Both the position numbers and the translations under genes were made by a program. Shown here in pieces: positions 1 to 14,600 of a stretch of 64,000 nt of DNA (the first letter of the stretch is position 1; every line of letters starts with the position of its first letter). Origin of the DNA: Progne subis subis. Taxonomy: Eukaryota > Chordata > Aves > Passeriformes > Hirundinidae. The stretch covers positions 3,094,322-3,158,321 of the forward strand of contig JAKJHU010000065.1 of the NCBI GenBank assembly GCA_022316685.1, in the 5' to 3' direction. Below the pieces are notes generated by a model that worked only from the letters and a program-made list of their open reading frames with translations, had not been told where the DNA came from and searched no databases.

Positions 1-3000
1 TACGCAAGCCCATTTTTAAGGGGAAAAAAAAAAAAAAAGGGAGCATCCTTTTATTTTTGTTTTTACTTTGAAAATTAGTTATTTCATTGACATGTCTTTT
101 TAATTTTCTCCCCTTTTCCACTGAGCTTCACCTGAGCAAGTCTATGATCTTTTCAATCAGCTAGCAGCCTTAGCTCTACTCTTACACTTATTTGATACTG
201 TCCAAACCTAATTACAAAGGTAGCATGAAAAGTTTTTTATAGATATGCAAGTGAAAGCAAATCTGATATAACATATTGATAAATTACAGAGCTCAGTCTA
301 ATGTTTTCAGAAGAATGAAAGCAAAGTGAGTTGACAATTGAACATATGCCGATTTCAGTAGGACACTCAATTGTCCTACAGGATATTGTATCTGGAAGAG
401 AACCCCTATGGGCTGAAAACAATTAGGCTGTGTGATTTTGGTGTTGAGTCCTTTCAGATAAACCATGCAAGCAGAGCAGAGCAACTCCTTAGCTGGTGTT
501 AAAGCCCAGCGCTGTCAGAGCGGCCTCCCTGGTTAATGTCAATAGCACTGCGTATAAAAGGTGACTAAAGTGTGTACAAATGTTGATCTTTGGAGAAGGC
601 ATGCCTAGAATCATGCACACATCTACTATTTCATCCACCAGGTCAACTTCTGGGAGAGAGGGCAAATTGGGAGTTTTCTTGCCAAAAGCTGATTCTCGGC
701 ACGTTTGTTAGGTTACACTGCACAAAGCTATTTCCCCACTGCCCTTAATCCATAATCCCAATATATTATTAAAGTTAGAAATGCTTCCTTAGAATGTATC
801 CAAACACAGCAGGGATTCACATGGTGTGCCTAAAGTCTTACTGCAAGCAGGTAGTTTATGTAAGAGGTTTTCCACGGCCTGAATTGTGCTTACATACTGT
901 GAAATAGCAAGACTTATTAAAGTGAAAATGGTATTGTATAAAAAATAATTGGATAATTTTATGTGAGGAGTCTCGGAAAAAAACCCAATTTCCTAACAAG
1001 GTTTGACACAGTATATATTAATTACTAATATTAATCAGCAGCAATATAAAGATTCATGTAACTGATTGAAAGACAGAGCTTCTGCATCAATAAAAACTTC
1101 ATGCCATCTTTAAAAGTTCTGTGACTCACTTTGTTCATGAGAGTACTGAATGCCCAAGCATCTGTGCTTTTCTCTTAATACAGATAATATTGCCCTCTTT
1201 ACAAACCCTATGGCATTTTTGCTATGAAATTATTTATGTATTATTTTATTGGCTTGGCATGCATACAGAAGTCAGTGGCATGGACATGCTATCTCCTTAA
1301 AAATTAAAATTATCTCCTATTGTAAATAGTGCAATATCAACTATATCAATAACTTTAAGAAAAGCCAAGTATGTCTGTCATGAAAGAGGCAAGTTTTAGC
1401 TCTGGGCCACCCAGTCACAGATCACTCTTAATAAGAAAAACTTTAATACTTTGTATAGCAATTGATAGTTACAACCTGACTCAAATTTATTCAGAGCCAT
1501 GGGGAAAGTACTAGAGAACACATGGAGCAGGACTATAAACCAGTGACTAATATAGTTGTTTCAGATACAGAAAGAACACAAGCAACAGAAGTTTACTAAT
1601 AGGGTAGTACAGTAATTTTTTTAAAAAGCAATTGAAAACATCTTTGGAGAGTCACTTCAAGAAGAGACCAGTCAATAGAAAGAGAACTGAAGTGCTTATG
1701 AGGCTGTCCAGGGTAGGGCAGCCCATGGGACAGTCAGGGAGGCCTGAGGGAGGCAACAAAATTTCTGACAACTGGACTCCATTATTAACACATGATAAGC
1801 TAGGAATGATCACATGATGGAGCAAAAATATCAACCCAGAATTTGTCAACAGGGATTCCTCCATGGAGGCAGTCACAGCACGTCAATTTTTCAGAGCACT
1901 AAAGAGAAATCTTGCTCAAACTGTAGCTCCCTGTCCATGAAACTATCCCCACAGCTACTACACAGGAGCAATCTCACTGGGTACACCAGTCCCAGATCAC
2001 ACCGCCTCCCTCAACTCACACAGGAGGGAGAATTTCCCTGTGGGTAGAAGAAACAGGGCTCGAGGGGCAGGATGCTGAGCTGAATTCAAAAACAGCCCCG
2101 GGAAATAGAACTTGTGTGCAAAGAGAGCAGACGGGAGGTGGTGGCCCAGGCTCAGCCGCCTCTGGAAGCACCACTGCCAGCGCTTGGCAAAAGTCAAGGG
2201 CAGGAGCAGAGCCCTTTGATGCCTCCACACTGCTGCAGGCACACGAGCTCAGGAGGAAACTGTGGAACTGAACAGCTACTTCCACATAACTGCACAGCCA
2301 CACGAGTGCTGCAAAGGTGCAGAGAGACAGAATGTGCGCACACACACACATCATGCAGAAAAGAAACAGTAAGAATGGTTTGTTGTGATTACAGAGGTTG
2401 GAGAAGAAAATCACGTGGGGGAGAGAACACTGACAAGTGTAGGAAGATAGCCCAAGAAACAGCATCCTTCCAAAGTGCTTTTTTTTTTTTCTCAATAACT
2501 ATTCAAAGGAAAAGGAAGTAAAAGACTTCAGAACAATGGTTTTATACCAGGTTGGCTCCTGAAAAGTTCATCTCTATCTCTTTGGGAAATTGAGCAGTAG
2601 TTCACCTTTTTGGGAAAAACAAAAGGTGCTGAATTATAGAACTTGCACTTTTCCAAGCAAAGACACACTGTCTGACTATTACTAAATCAAAACAAGTTTC
2701 AGTGAGTGTACCACAGTGAAGAAAAAGATCTGCCACTTAAACCTTTGCCTCATCTACAAAGAAAACAAATATTTCAGTTCTGTCACATCAGTTCACGAGA
2801 ATTTGGAACAAGTATAAAAATGCAAATACTCCAACTCAATGCTGTAAAACCTAAACTACTTGTCTTATAGCTAATGATAGGCCAGCCAAATGCACTTCCC
2901 CTGAGTGATAGATTTTGTTTTGCTAGACTGAAAAAGAGGAGCAGAAGATTGTAATATTTACATCACTCTTCACCTTATTACTGGGCTCTTCCAGAGGATC

Positions 3001-3289
3001 TACCAGGTACAAGAAAATACTAGAAAAAGGCAGCAGAAAATGGTTATTCACTCTCTGAAAGTTGAAATATTCTAACAGATCTTCCCTAAGGGAGCTCACT
3101 GATTTCCCACATCTTATGAAGCAGTTATTGCTCAGCCTGTCAGGGGGTGGTAATATGCTCTAAACCTTGGGTAAAGCAGCTTTCCTCACTCAGCGATTAC
3201 AAGAATTTTTTGCCATGTGCTAAAGTAAATAGCGAAGAGGAGCAGTTATCAGTACTTAGGCTGAGCATTTGTGTTTCCTAAATTGCACT

Positions 3290-3309
3290 TTACATTACAT
3301 TACATTACA
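3290..3309. repeat. (TTACA)4 short tandem repeat
   Basis: Four perfect copies of the five-base unit TTACA. Confidence 0.97.
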
Positions 3310-6300
3310 AAGGGAAGCCTTATGAAAGGCAGTCCCATAAGATGCAGAAATTCTGTTTATGAAGGAATTTTCTGTACAGATAAATTATGAATCAGTTAAT
3401 AAGAAGAAACCCAAGAGAAATTATACTCTAAAGCCTTGGCCTGAACCATAATAATTCCTCTGTGGAATTGACTAAAGGTTTTCCTACTGTAACTCCTCTT
3501 GTATGAGTGTTATTTAGATACCAAAGTAATGAGCTTTACAAGTTAGGCATATATATAAATGTAAGTTTTATACAGCTATGTATTTTGGTGGGCAAAATAT
3601 ATTAGACAAACTCGGATGAGAAAAATAGTATTTCTCACCAGATGAATAAAAAGGAAGAGTAGTCTCAGAATCTTTAACCAACATATGCTGCCTTTTATTC
3701 CTCATCTAAAGGTTTCGCTTTCCTTTTAAGTCCCTCAGGTCTCTTCTCACATGAGGCAACATTCAGGAGAGTAAAAACAGAAAACATGTAGATCTATAAG
3801 TTGATATTATTCACTCTGTTTTGAGGCAAAATATATGGGCATTCAAACTGCAAGCTAAGTGGCAGGACTTACAAAACTTACAGATGGGAGGATTGAACCA
3901 GCCTTGATGAGAACTTTATTTAGGATCTGCTTGAGCTTTTCTGTAAACTCACTTGTCACTGCTCATATTCTGTACAATAACTCTCATGGGGACATATATT
4001 TTATTATTTTTACATCCCTCTTTTCCAAATGCACGCTTGGTTCTGGAGAACAGAGATAACTACATAAACACTAAGTTGTGCATTTGAAGGATTTTTTATG
4101 ATCTAGAGTCTGTATCCATGGAACACACAATCCCACAAGTGAGGATACATTAAAACTATATTAGAGTGCATTTGCAAACATACATATTTAAACAGCACTT
4201 ATAAACTAATGCTTCTTTTCTTTTCCAAATTTGAACAGGCCTCTGTCTCACAGAAAAACTTTATTACAGAAGTCTCTGCTATACTCAGCAGTTCTTAAAG
4301 GAATCAAATTTATATTTCACTTGTGCAAGCGGAACTTAAAATACAAGCTCTAAAGGTTCTTATATTCATCAGGCATTAAATAAGCAGCTATGCAGTATGA
4401 ACGAAGATGTCATTTTTTTAAGGCAGAAAAGCTTTTCTATCCATTTCAACGTGCCTGATATTGCATATAGTCTCCATTTCAGATGAGCTATTCAGTCCCT
4501 CAAATTACCTCCAGTACCCGTTACAGTAAATGAAATTTACATTGGATTTATGTGTTTTAAGAAATATTGCCTCCAAAACGCTCAGTGAAGAAAAGGTTAC
4601 TCTTTCATCTGCAGCCCAACAAAAGTGGTAATCCCAATAATGCAACTGTGCTCACAACATAGTTTCAGTTAGAAAACTACCTACAATGGTTGAAATTAAG
4701 CTCACGGGACTGTTAGAAGCAAATCATATATCATTTATTTTATTCGTTGTATTTCCAATCAGATACAAATATTTTTTATAAGTTTGGGAATGAGGATAGT
4801 CTAAATATAATATATTTCTAGTGAAAATAAAGCTCCATTTAGGCCTCAGACACTGCTGATGGCAGAACAAGATTGGAATGTGCAGATAATTATCTTTAAG
4901 GCTAGTCAACAGCTAGAAGGCCTTCATAATATCACCTTTAAGATCAAGCCAAGACATTCCAGTCTGAATCAAGGTTTATTTATTAAAGGGTTTAGCACTT
5001 TTATGTCCAATATTGCCTGGAAGACCACCAATTTCCATTTCCTAATATCTAATTTCTCCAGTTTCTTGATGCATACATAAGAGCTTAAAAATCACTTCAG
5101 TAAGCACACACATATGCCCATAAATGACATCTAAATTCCTTCCCCTCCCTAAGACAAATTCCACAGGAAACACCTACAAAGCAAAATCTCCACAGCGAGA
5201 GCGCTATAGGAACTTCCAATAATTCTCACTCATTTAGGCAACACAGTTTAGACAATTACTGGGCTTTTTTAGTGAAAGATTCTGGATTTTTCTTGATCTT
5301 GATTAGTATAAGGGATACTGAGAAAAATGATGTTGCATACATATAAGATGTGCTTTGAATATCTTCTCATCTAGGAAGACAGCTTGGCACTTAAAACTTA
5401 CGTGTTTAGTTCTCTTTCATTTTAAGAAACACAGTTTAAAATGAGTAAATAAAATTATTTTTCAAAAGTAAAGATCAGCATTTCTCTTAGATTCTAAGTT
5501 GGCTTTTTCAGTCTGGGGTCTTTTTTTGTGCTGGTGCCACTGATCTAAAATCTACTGTTCATGACAAGATCAAAAGTAACGGTTTATAATACAACATCTG
5601 TTCTGTAAATTCACAGCATAATCTTACAGAGGGTCTCTATAAGTGAACAAAAAAGATATATGGCCTTTCTACATATAATGGATTTGATCAACAAAAAGCC
5701 TAAATAATCACAGTATGATCCTGGTTATCCAAACTTCCCTGCTGCACATGTCTTCCTGTCCAACAGTGACTCCTCATAATACTAACCCATGAGTCCCTCA
5801 GATGAATGGGGTGTGATACAAGTTGTTTGAATAAGTGCTATACTACTGTACTGCATTATGAATATAGTTTAATCTGTCGTGGTACTTGATGTAATGTTAC
5901 ACAGCATTCCAGCTCAAGAGCAGGGAAAATGAGCCGTCACAAAAGAGTAACCCTCACTGCTATAAACGCGCAATAACATGAGATAATATAAATAATAACT
6001 GCTATTATTCTAATACTACAAATCAGCTAGTATTTCATAGTCAAAAAGCCAAAATACTGGCAAAGAATGCTTAAAGAAGTTTGGTTTGCTTTCTTGTTTT
6101 TTGAAGAAAGAAAAAAGATCATCTCCTTTTCAAAGATAGTATTTTTTGTATGTCTCTCCTTCGCTTTAATTAAGCAGAGTTACTAATTAAGCTGCCCAAA
6201 GGGAGGCCGAGAAGATAAAAGATTCCCAAACCAAGTAACATAAGTTTCCTGAACATATGGAAGAAGGCTCAAGTTCCTTATCTAAAAGGACAGCAACCTT

Positions 6301-8275
6301 CCTCCCTGCCCTGTGCCTTTTCCAAATAGCATTTCAAAGGGAAAAGGAAAAAAATGCCAATTATATTCTCTGTCAGGATATATTCTTCTCACATGTACAG
6401 CTTGTTGCTTCAGCAATCAGAAGTAGTAGAGTTTATAAGGATAGCAATGCACTATTATTTTTACTCAGCATTGTAATTATAAACTAAAACCATTTTCCTG
6501 TCCCCAGCACAGGCTTATGGTTAAAAGTCCACATGGTCCCATACACACTGTAATATCTAAAATGAAAGTCTTGAAACAACAAAGCTAAGCACATTGCTGT
6601 CTTTACCAGAGAAATCAACTCAGAAATAAACACAACTGTTCATGAGAAAGATATTAGAAGCAATAAATTTTCTAGTGATGAGTGTTTTTAGGTGTATAAT
6701 TTATGTGTGCACTCACTGGTGGCATGACCAGAAACACAGATACCACGGAATGAAAAGGAGAAAAAACAGGGGAAAGTAGAAGATACGGATATATGCTCTA
6801 CTAGGCTGCTAAAAAAATAGCCAGCTTATATGAAAGACTAGATTGTGACATATTTTCACAAAAGCAAAAACAAAAACTAGCGTTGTTGACTCAAGAATGA
6901 ACGTTGGCAGGAAGCTGCCATTAGGTCTTCTATAGTTTACACTACATTTTTTCCTTCCAGACACTGCCAGTGGGAGGTTTTAAAGCATAATGATATACTG
7001 AGAAACTTATGACAAGCATGTCCAAACAAAGTAAAACATATTTTTCACAAAACAGTAAACTCTGATAGCTTTAAATCCATGGAGCCAGAGGTAGCCTGAA
7101 GACTAATTACAGCAGAATTGTTAACTTGTAGAACCGGTTTAAGGTATTTAGGTATTCTTGACTTTTTTCCAGAAAATATTATTGTAGCAGGAAGTTACTT
7201 ATAAAAAAACAAAATTGAAATAGGAAAGACTTTCTCATACCCAAAAAAGCTGAACAGTAATATGTTTAACAGCTTGATAACAGCAAAAATAGAAAAATAT
7301 GTTAATTAGCATCAATTAGAAAGTGTATCAGATATTATAGTAAAAGGACTTTTAAAGTATGGAGTAGGTGTAAAACTTAAGTAGTTGTTTTTTGTCCTGG
7401 AAGCTGTCTTTTCTAAGTCATACTCAGAGTTAGTTAATAAATTATGAGGATGTACCTAAGTCTGAGTATATTTAAATGTGTTATGTAAATGGTGATCATT
7501 ACAGTCACACATGCAGTCACTGTTGTAATTTTCATTGTACAACTACATGACTAAGCACCATAAACCTCTAAGAACAGAAAAAAAAAACCTTTTCACATAT
7601 TAAAACAGATTTATCTGAGCCTGTATAGAATAAAATGATTGCTGAAGAACCAAAAGTATGTTAAAATAATATGGGTGTGAAAGACAAAATTTTTCTTTCT
7701 TTTATTCCTATCAAAACACAAGCTTGACCAAAAGAAAATAAGGTCAAATCAGTATCTTAGAATTCTCCTGACACTTTCAGACACAGAAGATGAAGTATGA
7801 AGATGTACAATCCAGTCCCAAATCTGTGCCATAGACTCTTAGCCACAACCTGACCATTGACGTGTGAGGAGGAGTGCTGATTATGTGAATTATGATTATT
7901 TTCTCCTTATTTGCTAATATAAGGAATTAATATTTCTTTAATTCTAATAATCCCTAAGAGGGAATTAAAGAAGTCATAGCTTGTGTGGCTTTTTTTTTAA
8001 ATAGAGGTGTAATTCAATTCTCAGCAGTGTCTTGTGAGGACAAAGATAATCTCCTAGCATATTTACATGGCACTTGTAGTCACACAAGCAGAAATTTAGT
8101 TGTTTGTTCAACTTCTTCAATATCCTAACTAAAGAAATAATGAACAGGTTGCGCAATACCCAGACACAACACATTTACTCTGCCTAATAACTAGCACAGA
8201 ACTTCTCTCAGAAATAAAGGGGCAAACCAGAAGCCAGGGCCTTGAGATGGCTGATTAAGGGATCGGGGGCACAAG

Positions 8276-9180
8276 TGCCAGTTCCATCAATGTCTTTATC
8301 AATGAACACGGTGAGGGGATCGAGGGCACCCTCAGTAAGTTTGCAGATGACTCCAAGTTAGGTGGGAGCGTTGATCTGCTGGAGGGTAGGAGGGCTCTGC
8401 AGAGGGATCTGGGCAGGCTGGGTCCATGGGCCAAGGCCAGTGGTGTGAGGTTCAACAAGAAAAAGGTGGATCCTGCCTTTGGGTCACAAAAACCCCACAC
8501 AGCACTCCAGGCTTGGGGCAGAAGGGCTAGAAAGCTGCCCGGTGGAAAAGGACATTGGGGTGTAAGTCAAAAGCAGGGGAAGCTGAGCCCAGGTGGCCAA
8601 GAAGGCCAGTGGCATGCTGGCTGTATCCGCAATAGTGCGGCTGGCAGGACCGGGGCAGCGATTGTCCCCCTGGACTGGGCACTGCTGAGGCTGCAGCTCA
8701 AATCCTGGGCTCAGTTTTGGGTCCCTCACTACACAGAAGCCATCGAGGTGCTGGAGTGTGTCCCGAGAAGGGCAACGGAGCTGGGGAAGGGGCTGGGGCA
8801 CAAGTCCCTTTGGGAGTAGCTGGGGGAGTTTAGCCTGGAGAAAAGAAGGCTGAAGGGGAACTTATCACTCTACAACACCTGGAAGGAGATTGTAGTCAGG
8901 CTGGTGTTGGTCTGTCCTTCCAGGCAATAAGTGACAGGACAAGAGGAAACCGGGAGAGGTTTAGACTGGATATCAAGAAAAAATTCCTCACCAAAAGTAC
9001 TGTCAAAGCACTGGAACGGGCTGCCCAGTGCAGTGGTGGAGTCACCCCTCCTGAAGGTGTTTAAAACCGTGTAGCTGTCACACTGAGCGACATGGGTTAG
9101 TGGTGGCCTTGGCAGTACTGGGTAAATAGTGATCCTAGAGGTCTTTTCCAACCTAAATGATATTATGATTCTCTGATATG
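8276..9180 (+). mobile_element. CR1 LINE, 5'-truncated 3' end
   Basis: The segment follows the familiar avian CR1 3' portion in order: the end of the reverse-transcriptase ORF (cctcagtaagtttgcagatg near 8330, then ggtgggagcgttgatctgct), the ctggagaaaagaaggctgaa region near 8836, and the 3' UTR (caagaggaaac, then gaggtcttttccaacctaaa). The element ends in the short tandem tattatgattctctgatatg. The reading frame is broken by indels and stops, so it is dead. It is truncated at the 5' end as is usual for CR1; the exact start is uncertain by tens of bases. Its orientation is antisense to ERC2. GC content is much higher than in the flanks. Its closeness to a consensus suggests a moderately young copy. 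Confidence 0.93.
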
Positions 9181-10884
9181 GGATAGACAAATAATCTTGA
9201 TATGACAGCTGTAAAAGAATACCAGGATCAGGTATTATTCTAGGTAATTAACTATATTTTTCAGCTACTATTCTCATACATAGTCCTAAATGTACTGATG
9301 GCATAACACTTACATTCCACATGCATAATTCAGAATTTAGTTCGTAAATTCTCTGAAGTCATTCTTCTGCTATTACTGAAGTACTTCTTTAAATACATAT
9401 TGACTAATCTATGGTTTCATACATCAAGTAGACTATTTTTCATATACAGACTTAAATCTGGCTTTAAAAACTGTACGATGAATTGTAAAAACAGTTTAAA
9501 GTTATGATTGGCTGATAAAGTGAAACTCTACTCCATTTCACTTGGATTAGTGTGCAGCTGCAAGATATAAATTCTGTGTGAGAAACAGTACATTTTTTAA
9601 TGCTCTTTGAATTATCATGTTTTTGCAAAATGAAAGACAACTAGTTTCATATGCAGGTAAGAAATATTGGCATAAGGAATGTTATTTGATTTTAACTGAG
9701 TCATGTTGCCAGAATGCATGAAACAGCTGCATGAGCTGAGTATCTGCCTGAGGCTACAACTGTATTTCCCCCATCTTCTACCATCTGTCTGTGCTAAAGT
9801 TACTGGATGCTGGTAGATATCAAACCCCGCTGGGATCATTAACCATCATAATTATGAAATGGATTCTCCACTACCCTTTTGCCATATCATGTCCAAGTAT
9901 TTTTTACTAGATGAGACAGCATTATCCCTTTTATTTGCAAACTTTAAAAAAAATGTTGTGAATAAACTCACAAACAAAATGACTAAAGCTATACTGAAGG
10001 AGTGAGGCTTGCCTCTATTAAGCGTACTCTCTTTGGCACATCTGTAAATTTATTAAATGATTATGCCAAGACCACCAAAAGGCTCTTTAACATCATTCTT
10101 TAGCCAAGGGTAGCACTGATCCAATAGTACAATTAACACTGCGGTGTTTTCATACTAGCTAGATAAAGGCAATTTTGCTCTACGAGTAGAAATGACTGAT
10201 AAAATCTCAGAGCTGCTGCAAAGTGCTTTTGAGAACTACTGGAGAACAATTGTGATATCAAAATGCCAGGGAATGAAAAATATAATTTTGATATTAAAAA
10301 AAGTAAGACTGGAGGATTATTGATAAATCAGTTTTGATTCTTAGACTTAGTGGAACAAGTTATCTGCTTCAGATTGTTTTCAGACCTAGAAGAATGAATA
10401 TGGAGTTCTCAGGCAGCCAAATCAAATTAATTTTTTCATACGACAGAGAAAATTGCTTTATTGAAAAACAGGAGTAGCAGTCATATCTGGTAACAAATTT
10501 CAGGATATTCACATAACCAAACTAAATAAAAATATAAACCAATTGAAAACCACCTAACATGGGTGCCAAGCTTGTTTGGAAGCTGTGGTGAGTCACCAAC
10601 AGTTCACTGTGAAAAGAGAAAGATATGGAATTTTGCAGGACCATTGGATATTTAGTTCCTGAATAACCCCAAATAATTGCAGTAAGAAGAAAACAAAAGG
10701 ACCTTAAAGAACTAAACAGGGAAAAAAAATCATGTTATTTAATAGGGAGAAAAGCAAGGTCATTCACTTCAGCAGAATTGATCAACTCCACAAATCCAGG
10801 AAGAAGAATAACTGATTAAGAAGTTGTCTGTTTCTACTAATGAAAAGGATCAAGAGACACTAAGGTGACAAGTCAACAGTGTCA

Positions 10885-11330
10885 TGTTGTGCCGCCGGCG
10901 ATGCAACACAAACCAGACCAGCCGGGGTGGCAACTGAAATAGGGACGGGAACAACCAAGAAAGCCCAGAAAGTAACTTTTTATAATAGCCTGAGCCAACA
11001 AAAGAACATAAGCCAAACACAGTATGGGGCAACCTCGAAAGACCCAGCAAAGGGGCAAACATAACAATAGATAGACTTCATCCCAGACAGTGAACCAATG
11101 AACAACTACATTACCTTATATGTAAAACATTAACCATTCATATGCAAGAATTCAGGGCACAACCTTATGCAACCTTATTAACATAATTATACCCATAATC
11201 CTATTCTCTCCATAGCCTAACAAGATATTTCCCTTCCTATCATCCCATTTCCCATGGCCTCAGATTAATGCCAACTTCATTGTTGGCCAAGGCCAACTCA
11301 CTGTCAGTCCCTGCCAGTCCAACTCCCACA
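10885..11330 (-). mobile_element. Candidate solo LTR of an avian endogenous retrovirus
   Basis: Read on the minus strand, the 446-base segment starts TGTGGGAGTTGG and ends GGCGGCACAACA. It contains an ATTGGTT (inverted CCAAT) box and, about 100 bases before its 3' end, a TATAAAAAG box (plus-strand 10976-10984) followed by a pyrimidine-rich stretch. That is the layout of a retroviral LTR, with TG and CA at its ends. No gag, pol or env-like sequence lies beside it, so it would be a solo LTR. I see no target-site duplication (gtgtca against ctgttg), so boundaries and class are uncertain. It lies on the same strand as ERC2. Confidence 0.5.
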
Positions 11331-11439
11331 CTGTTGTTGCAAAAAACACACTATGGAGAGATGTATATTTAGTAGTAATCTTTCTGTTTTCTTTGGCATT
11401 GACAAGATCTCAGTAAGAGAACGGGATCAAATTTTACCC

Positions 11440-11690
11440 ACTCAAAGATGTGAACAAACCGGAAAGACTACAAAGAAAAGCAACAAGGATAATGAGAAAA
11501 CTAGAAAACAAAACCTCTCTAGTAAGACTGAAAGAATTAAGGTCTATTAACTTCAAGAAGAGAAAACTAAGGAACATGATTTGCAATTGCACTTACAGGA
11601 CATCACAAAGGATAAGGGATGTCAATTTATTATGTCCATTGTGGTTAAGACAAGAAATAACTGCCCGAAATTATAGAAAAAGAGACTAAG
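11440..11690 (+). mobile_element. Old CR1-like LINE remnant
   Basis: The order of weakly preserved blocks matches the CR1 3' region: aagactacaaagaaaagcaa, ataatgagaaaactagaaaa, ctgaaagaattaaggtctat followed by ttcaagaagagaaaactaag, and later ggttaagacaagaaataact. The sequence has drifted to high A content. It lies about 110 bases beyond the candidate LTR at 10885-11330. It is antisense to ERC2. Confidence 0.6.
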
Positions 11691-14600
11691 GTAAGATAAT
11701 AGAGAACTTTTTTCATACCTGCAGACTATGAATAAACAAAGTTACTATATATGTCCCTAAAACCAAAAAAACATCTCAGAAACAACAGTGGTATAATTGA
11801 TAGTACTATGGACGCACTAAAAGATACTGTCTCATCCCTTCTGGATTTGTTTTCTATGAAATTTCAATTTTAAATGTATATAAGCCTGTTACCTTATTTT
11901 CTAGTACAAAATGCACAAAAATAATCAATAGACAAAACATTCTAGACTTGCCAAAAATAATTTTAGAAGAATCTATTCTCCCAGTTAAGAAAGGCAAACA
12001 AAGCCATCCCCAATGAGGAAAGGCAGACTTTCAAGCAGGACTTTTCACCTAGGAAAATGCACTACTGAAAAAGAAGCGAGACTATAAATGCTATGGAAGA
12101 GGTGAACTGAGAGGTATTGTTCACTCTTTTTCACAGCTGAAGAATTATGGTCACCTAAGGACATTACTAGGCAACAGGCTTAAAAACCACATAAAAGGCA
12201 AAACTCTTAATATGACATTTTACGTTGTACAGCTCAAGGATCTGGGGTGGTTCTCAGTCCCAAAATGACGGCCCAAAAGTTTTAAATGCTTTATTGATTA
12301 TAAGTCCTCTGGCTTCTAAACATGGCAATATGTGCGCTATTTCCAGCTCAAAAGGTCCCTAAAGCTACCCACTGGTAAATGTGAGACAGGATACTGAGGA
12401 AAAAGCACTGTGCCTAATCTTATTTTTTCATGCACCGATTCATGGATTATTTTGCTTCATTTTTTTCTGCTGACCAGGACAAAAAAATTAAGTAGATGTA
12501 TCTCTTATCTGATCCAGTTCCTACGCTGATGGTTCCTTCTTTGAAAACACTGCTCCAAACCAACATGTTCTCAATTCATTAGGAAAGCATATTTATCACC
12601 CTAATAGCCACAGAGACTAGATGTTATGCAAAATTACAGAACAAGTCTCCAAGATGTGGAGACCGATCACAAAAACTGCAGATGTTAATTAAAATTACTG
12701 CTGTGCATGGCTTGGCGTCTTAAGAGCCATCCTGAGGAAATACCTAAAAACCACTCAGGCTTGTGACACAGCTTACACTAATTCAGGCTCAGAGCCTTAG
12801 CAATGTAATGTATGACCTTATACGGAATCAGGTTTTAAAAATATATAAATAAAAAACACACAAACAAACCCAAAACCACCCTGGGTAAATAGAGAAATGC
12901 AAAATTATTCATGTCTTGAAAAAAATTCTCAGTCCATTTTTGCATGGAGTGAAGAAAACACTTTTCGTTACAGATCTTAATCAATTAAGTTTCTGAAACA
13001 GAAAAATAAAAGTCAAATCCCTTTATGTTTCTACCTAAAATCAAGAAAGCCTATCAAAGAGTTAATGATAGCAACTAGAATAAAAGTACAAAAAGCACTT
13101 TAATTGAATGGAAATAAAATAAATATTTATGAAAAGACAGAATATATCATACATTTAAAAGGACTCACAAATGGGGAAAGTAAAGTGGTAAGTACTGAAC
13201 ACCAAAAGGCACAACAGGAGCTGGACTTTTGTGATCTCCCCACTATCCTGAAGAATGACACGTCTCCTGCCCTTCAGGAAAACTTCACTTCTCAGTGGCC
13301 AACTCTCTCTATAAATCAAATTGTTTATAGAAACGTGTATGAGTTGCTTAAATACAGCTGTGAGTAGACAGATAAGACCCAACAGATACTCTTGGTCCTC
13401 TGGTATTCAGTAATGCGGACAGAAGTGCCCTACTGTAAATCACGGTATGCTACACTAATGCAATGCACATTTTTCCTTGACAACACTGGAATTTAAAATG
13501 TATATATAGCATATCATTACATACATTATTACTTACTGAAGTGTAATGATCGTATGAAAATCTCAGGAAACCATTTTTCTCCATAACTCCCTGTACCACA
13601 GATCAGACGACTCACGAAACAGAGTCATTTGAGCTGCCATTTTGGATTCTTTCCTTGGAAAGTAAGAAACCAGCTGGAATGATTATGGGCCTTGATGTCT
13701 AGAGTTTATTCTGGGATTTTACAAGCAACTGGTGATTTACATCATGAAGGTTTTTTTCATGTTCAGGATATGGTTGGGAGGGGCTGGGGGAAAAGAACAG
13801 AGAAAATTATATCAATTTTTCTCCAGGTACAAAAGTTTAAGGCCTTTGTTCAGATTTAAAAGTTTAAAGTAAAAAAAATTTAAAAGCTCTATGAAAATTA
13901 AATTTATTTGAGAGACTCTTAAAAAGACTCAAGCATAATATTTTTGGCTTTTTCTGCAGTCACAAATATTCTAAAACATTTTCATACTTATTTCCATAGT
14001 GTTTTAAAAAGTACAGCACTAACTGGTAGTATTCTCAAGGTTATAAAACAGGGCTCTAAAATTTATTATATTAATCTTCTACTACCTAAGTCCAAAGTAA
14101 TTGAGCAACAGACTCCATGTACCCATGAAGTAGTTAAAGCACGTTCTCCTTACTTAGGCATTAACTGGGCACTGAACAACTCCAGAAGTCCTGAGACAGG
14201 GCAGTACCGTGCACCTCTATTTCACTTTTGCAGCCTAAGAACACTTTCCCTACATATTCCAGCTCCTTTTCACATTTATAGGTTTTGCCTGATAATTTCC
14301 CTGCCTTCAACTAGTATCAATTTTAGGGTCCTGAAGAAAGAAATGGATCATCTTTTCAGTCTTGGGGCCATTCTAGTTTCTCAGGGGTCAGTTTCCTGAA
14401 TTTCATTAAAAAATTAATCTTACCTTTCTTACAGGCTATGAAAAAATTCTCAACAATTATCTTGGTGCAGATTTTCCCAAAATGCTGTATGAGAGTACCA
14501 TTTCTTCTAGCTCAGTTTTACTGCTGCTTCTGTTGTCCCAGATAATTTTTCATGTTAACATATTTCTTAGGTGTTTCTATTTTGCATAATTAAAGGAACA

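Noticed and set aside
2016..2495. 159-codon minus-strand ORF, the longest in the window
   Set aside because: It has low-complexity composition, an overlapping antisense ORF and no domain or family resemblance. Length alone does not support a gene.
8445..8819. 124-codon plus-strand ORF
   Set aside because: It lies inside the CR1 element and is a frame-disrupted remnant of its reverse-transcriptase ORF, not a host gene.
10850..11067. Three overlapping 61-70 codon ORFs
   Set aside because: They overlap on both strands inside the candidate LTR and resemble no protein.
13944..14399. 151-codon plus-strand ORF
   Set aside because: It has no recognisable domain, AT-rich codon use and no splice or promoter context. 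It is likely a chance ORF in an intron.
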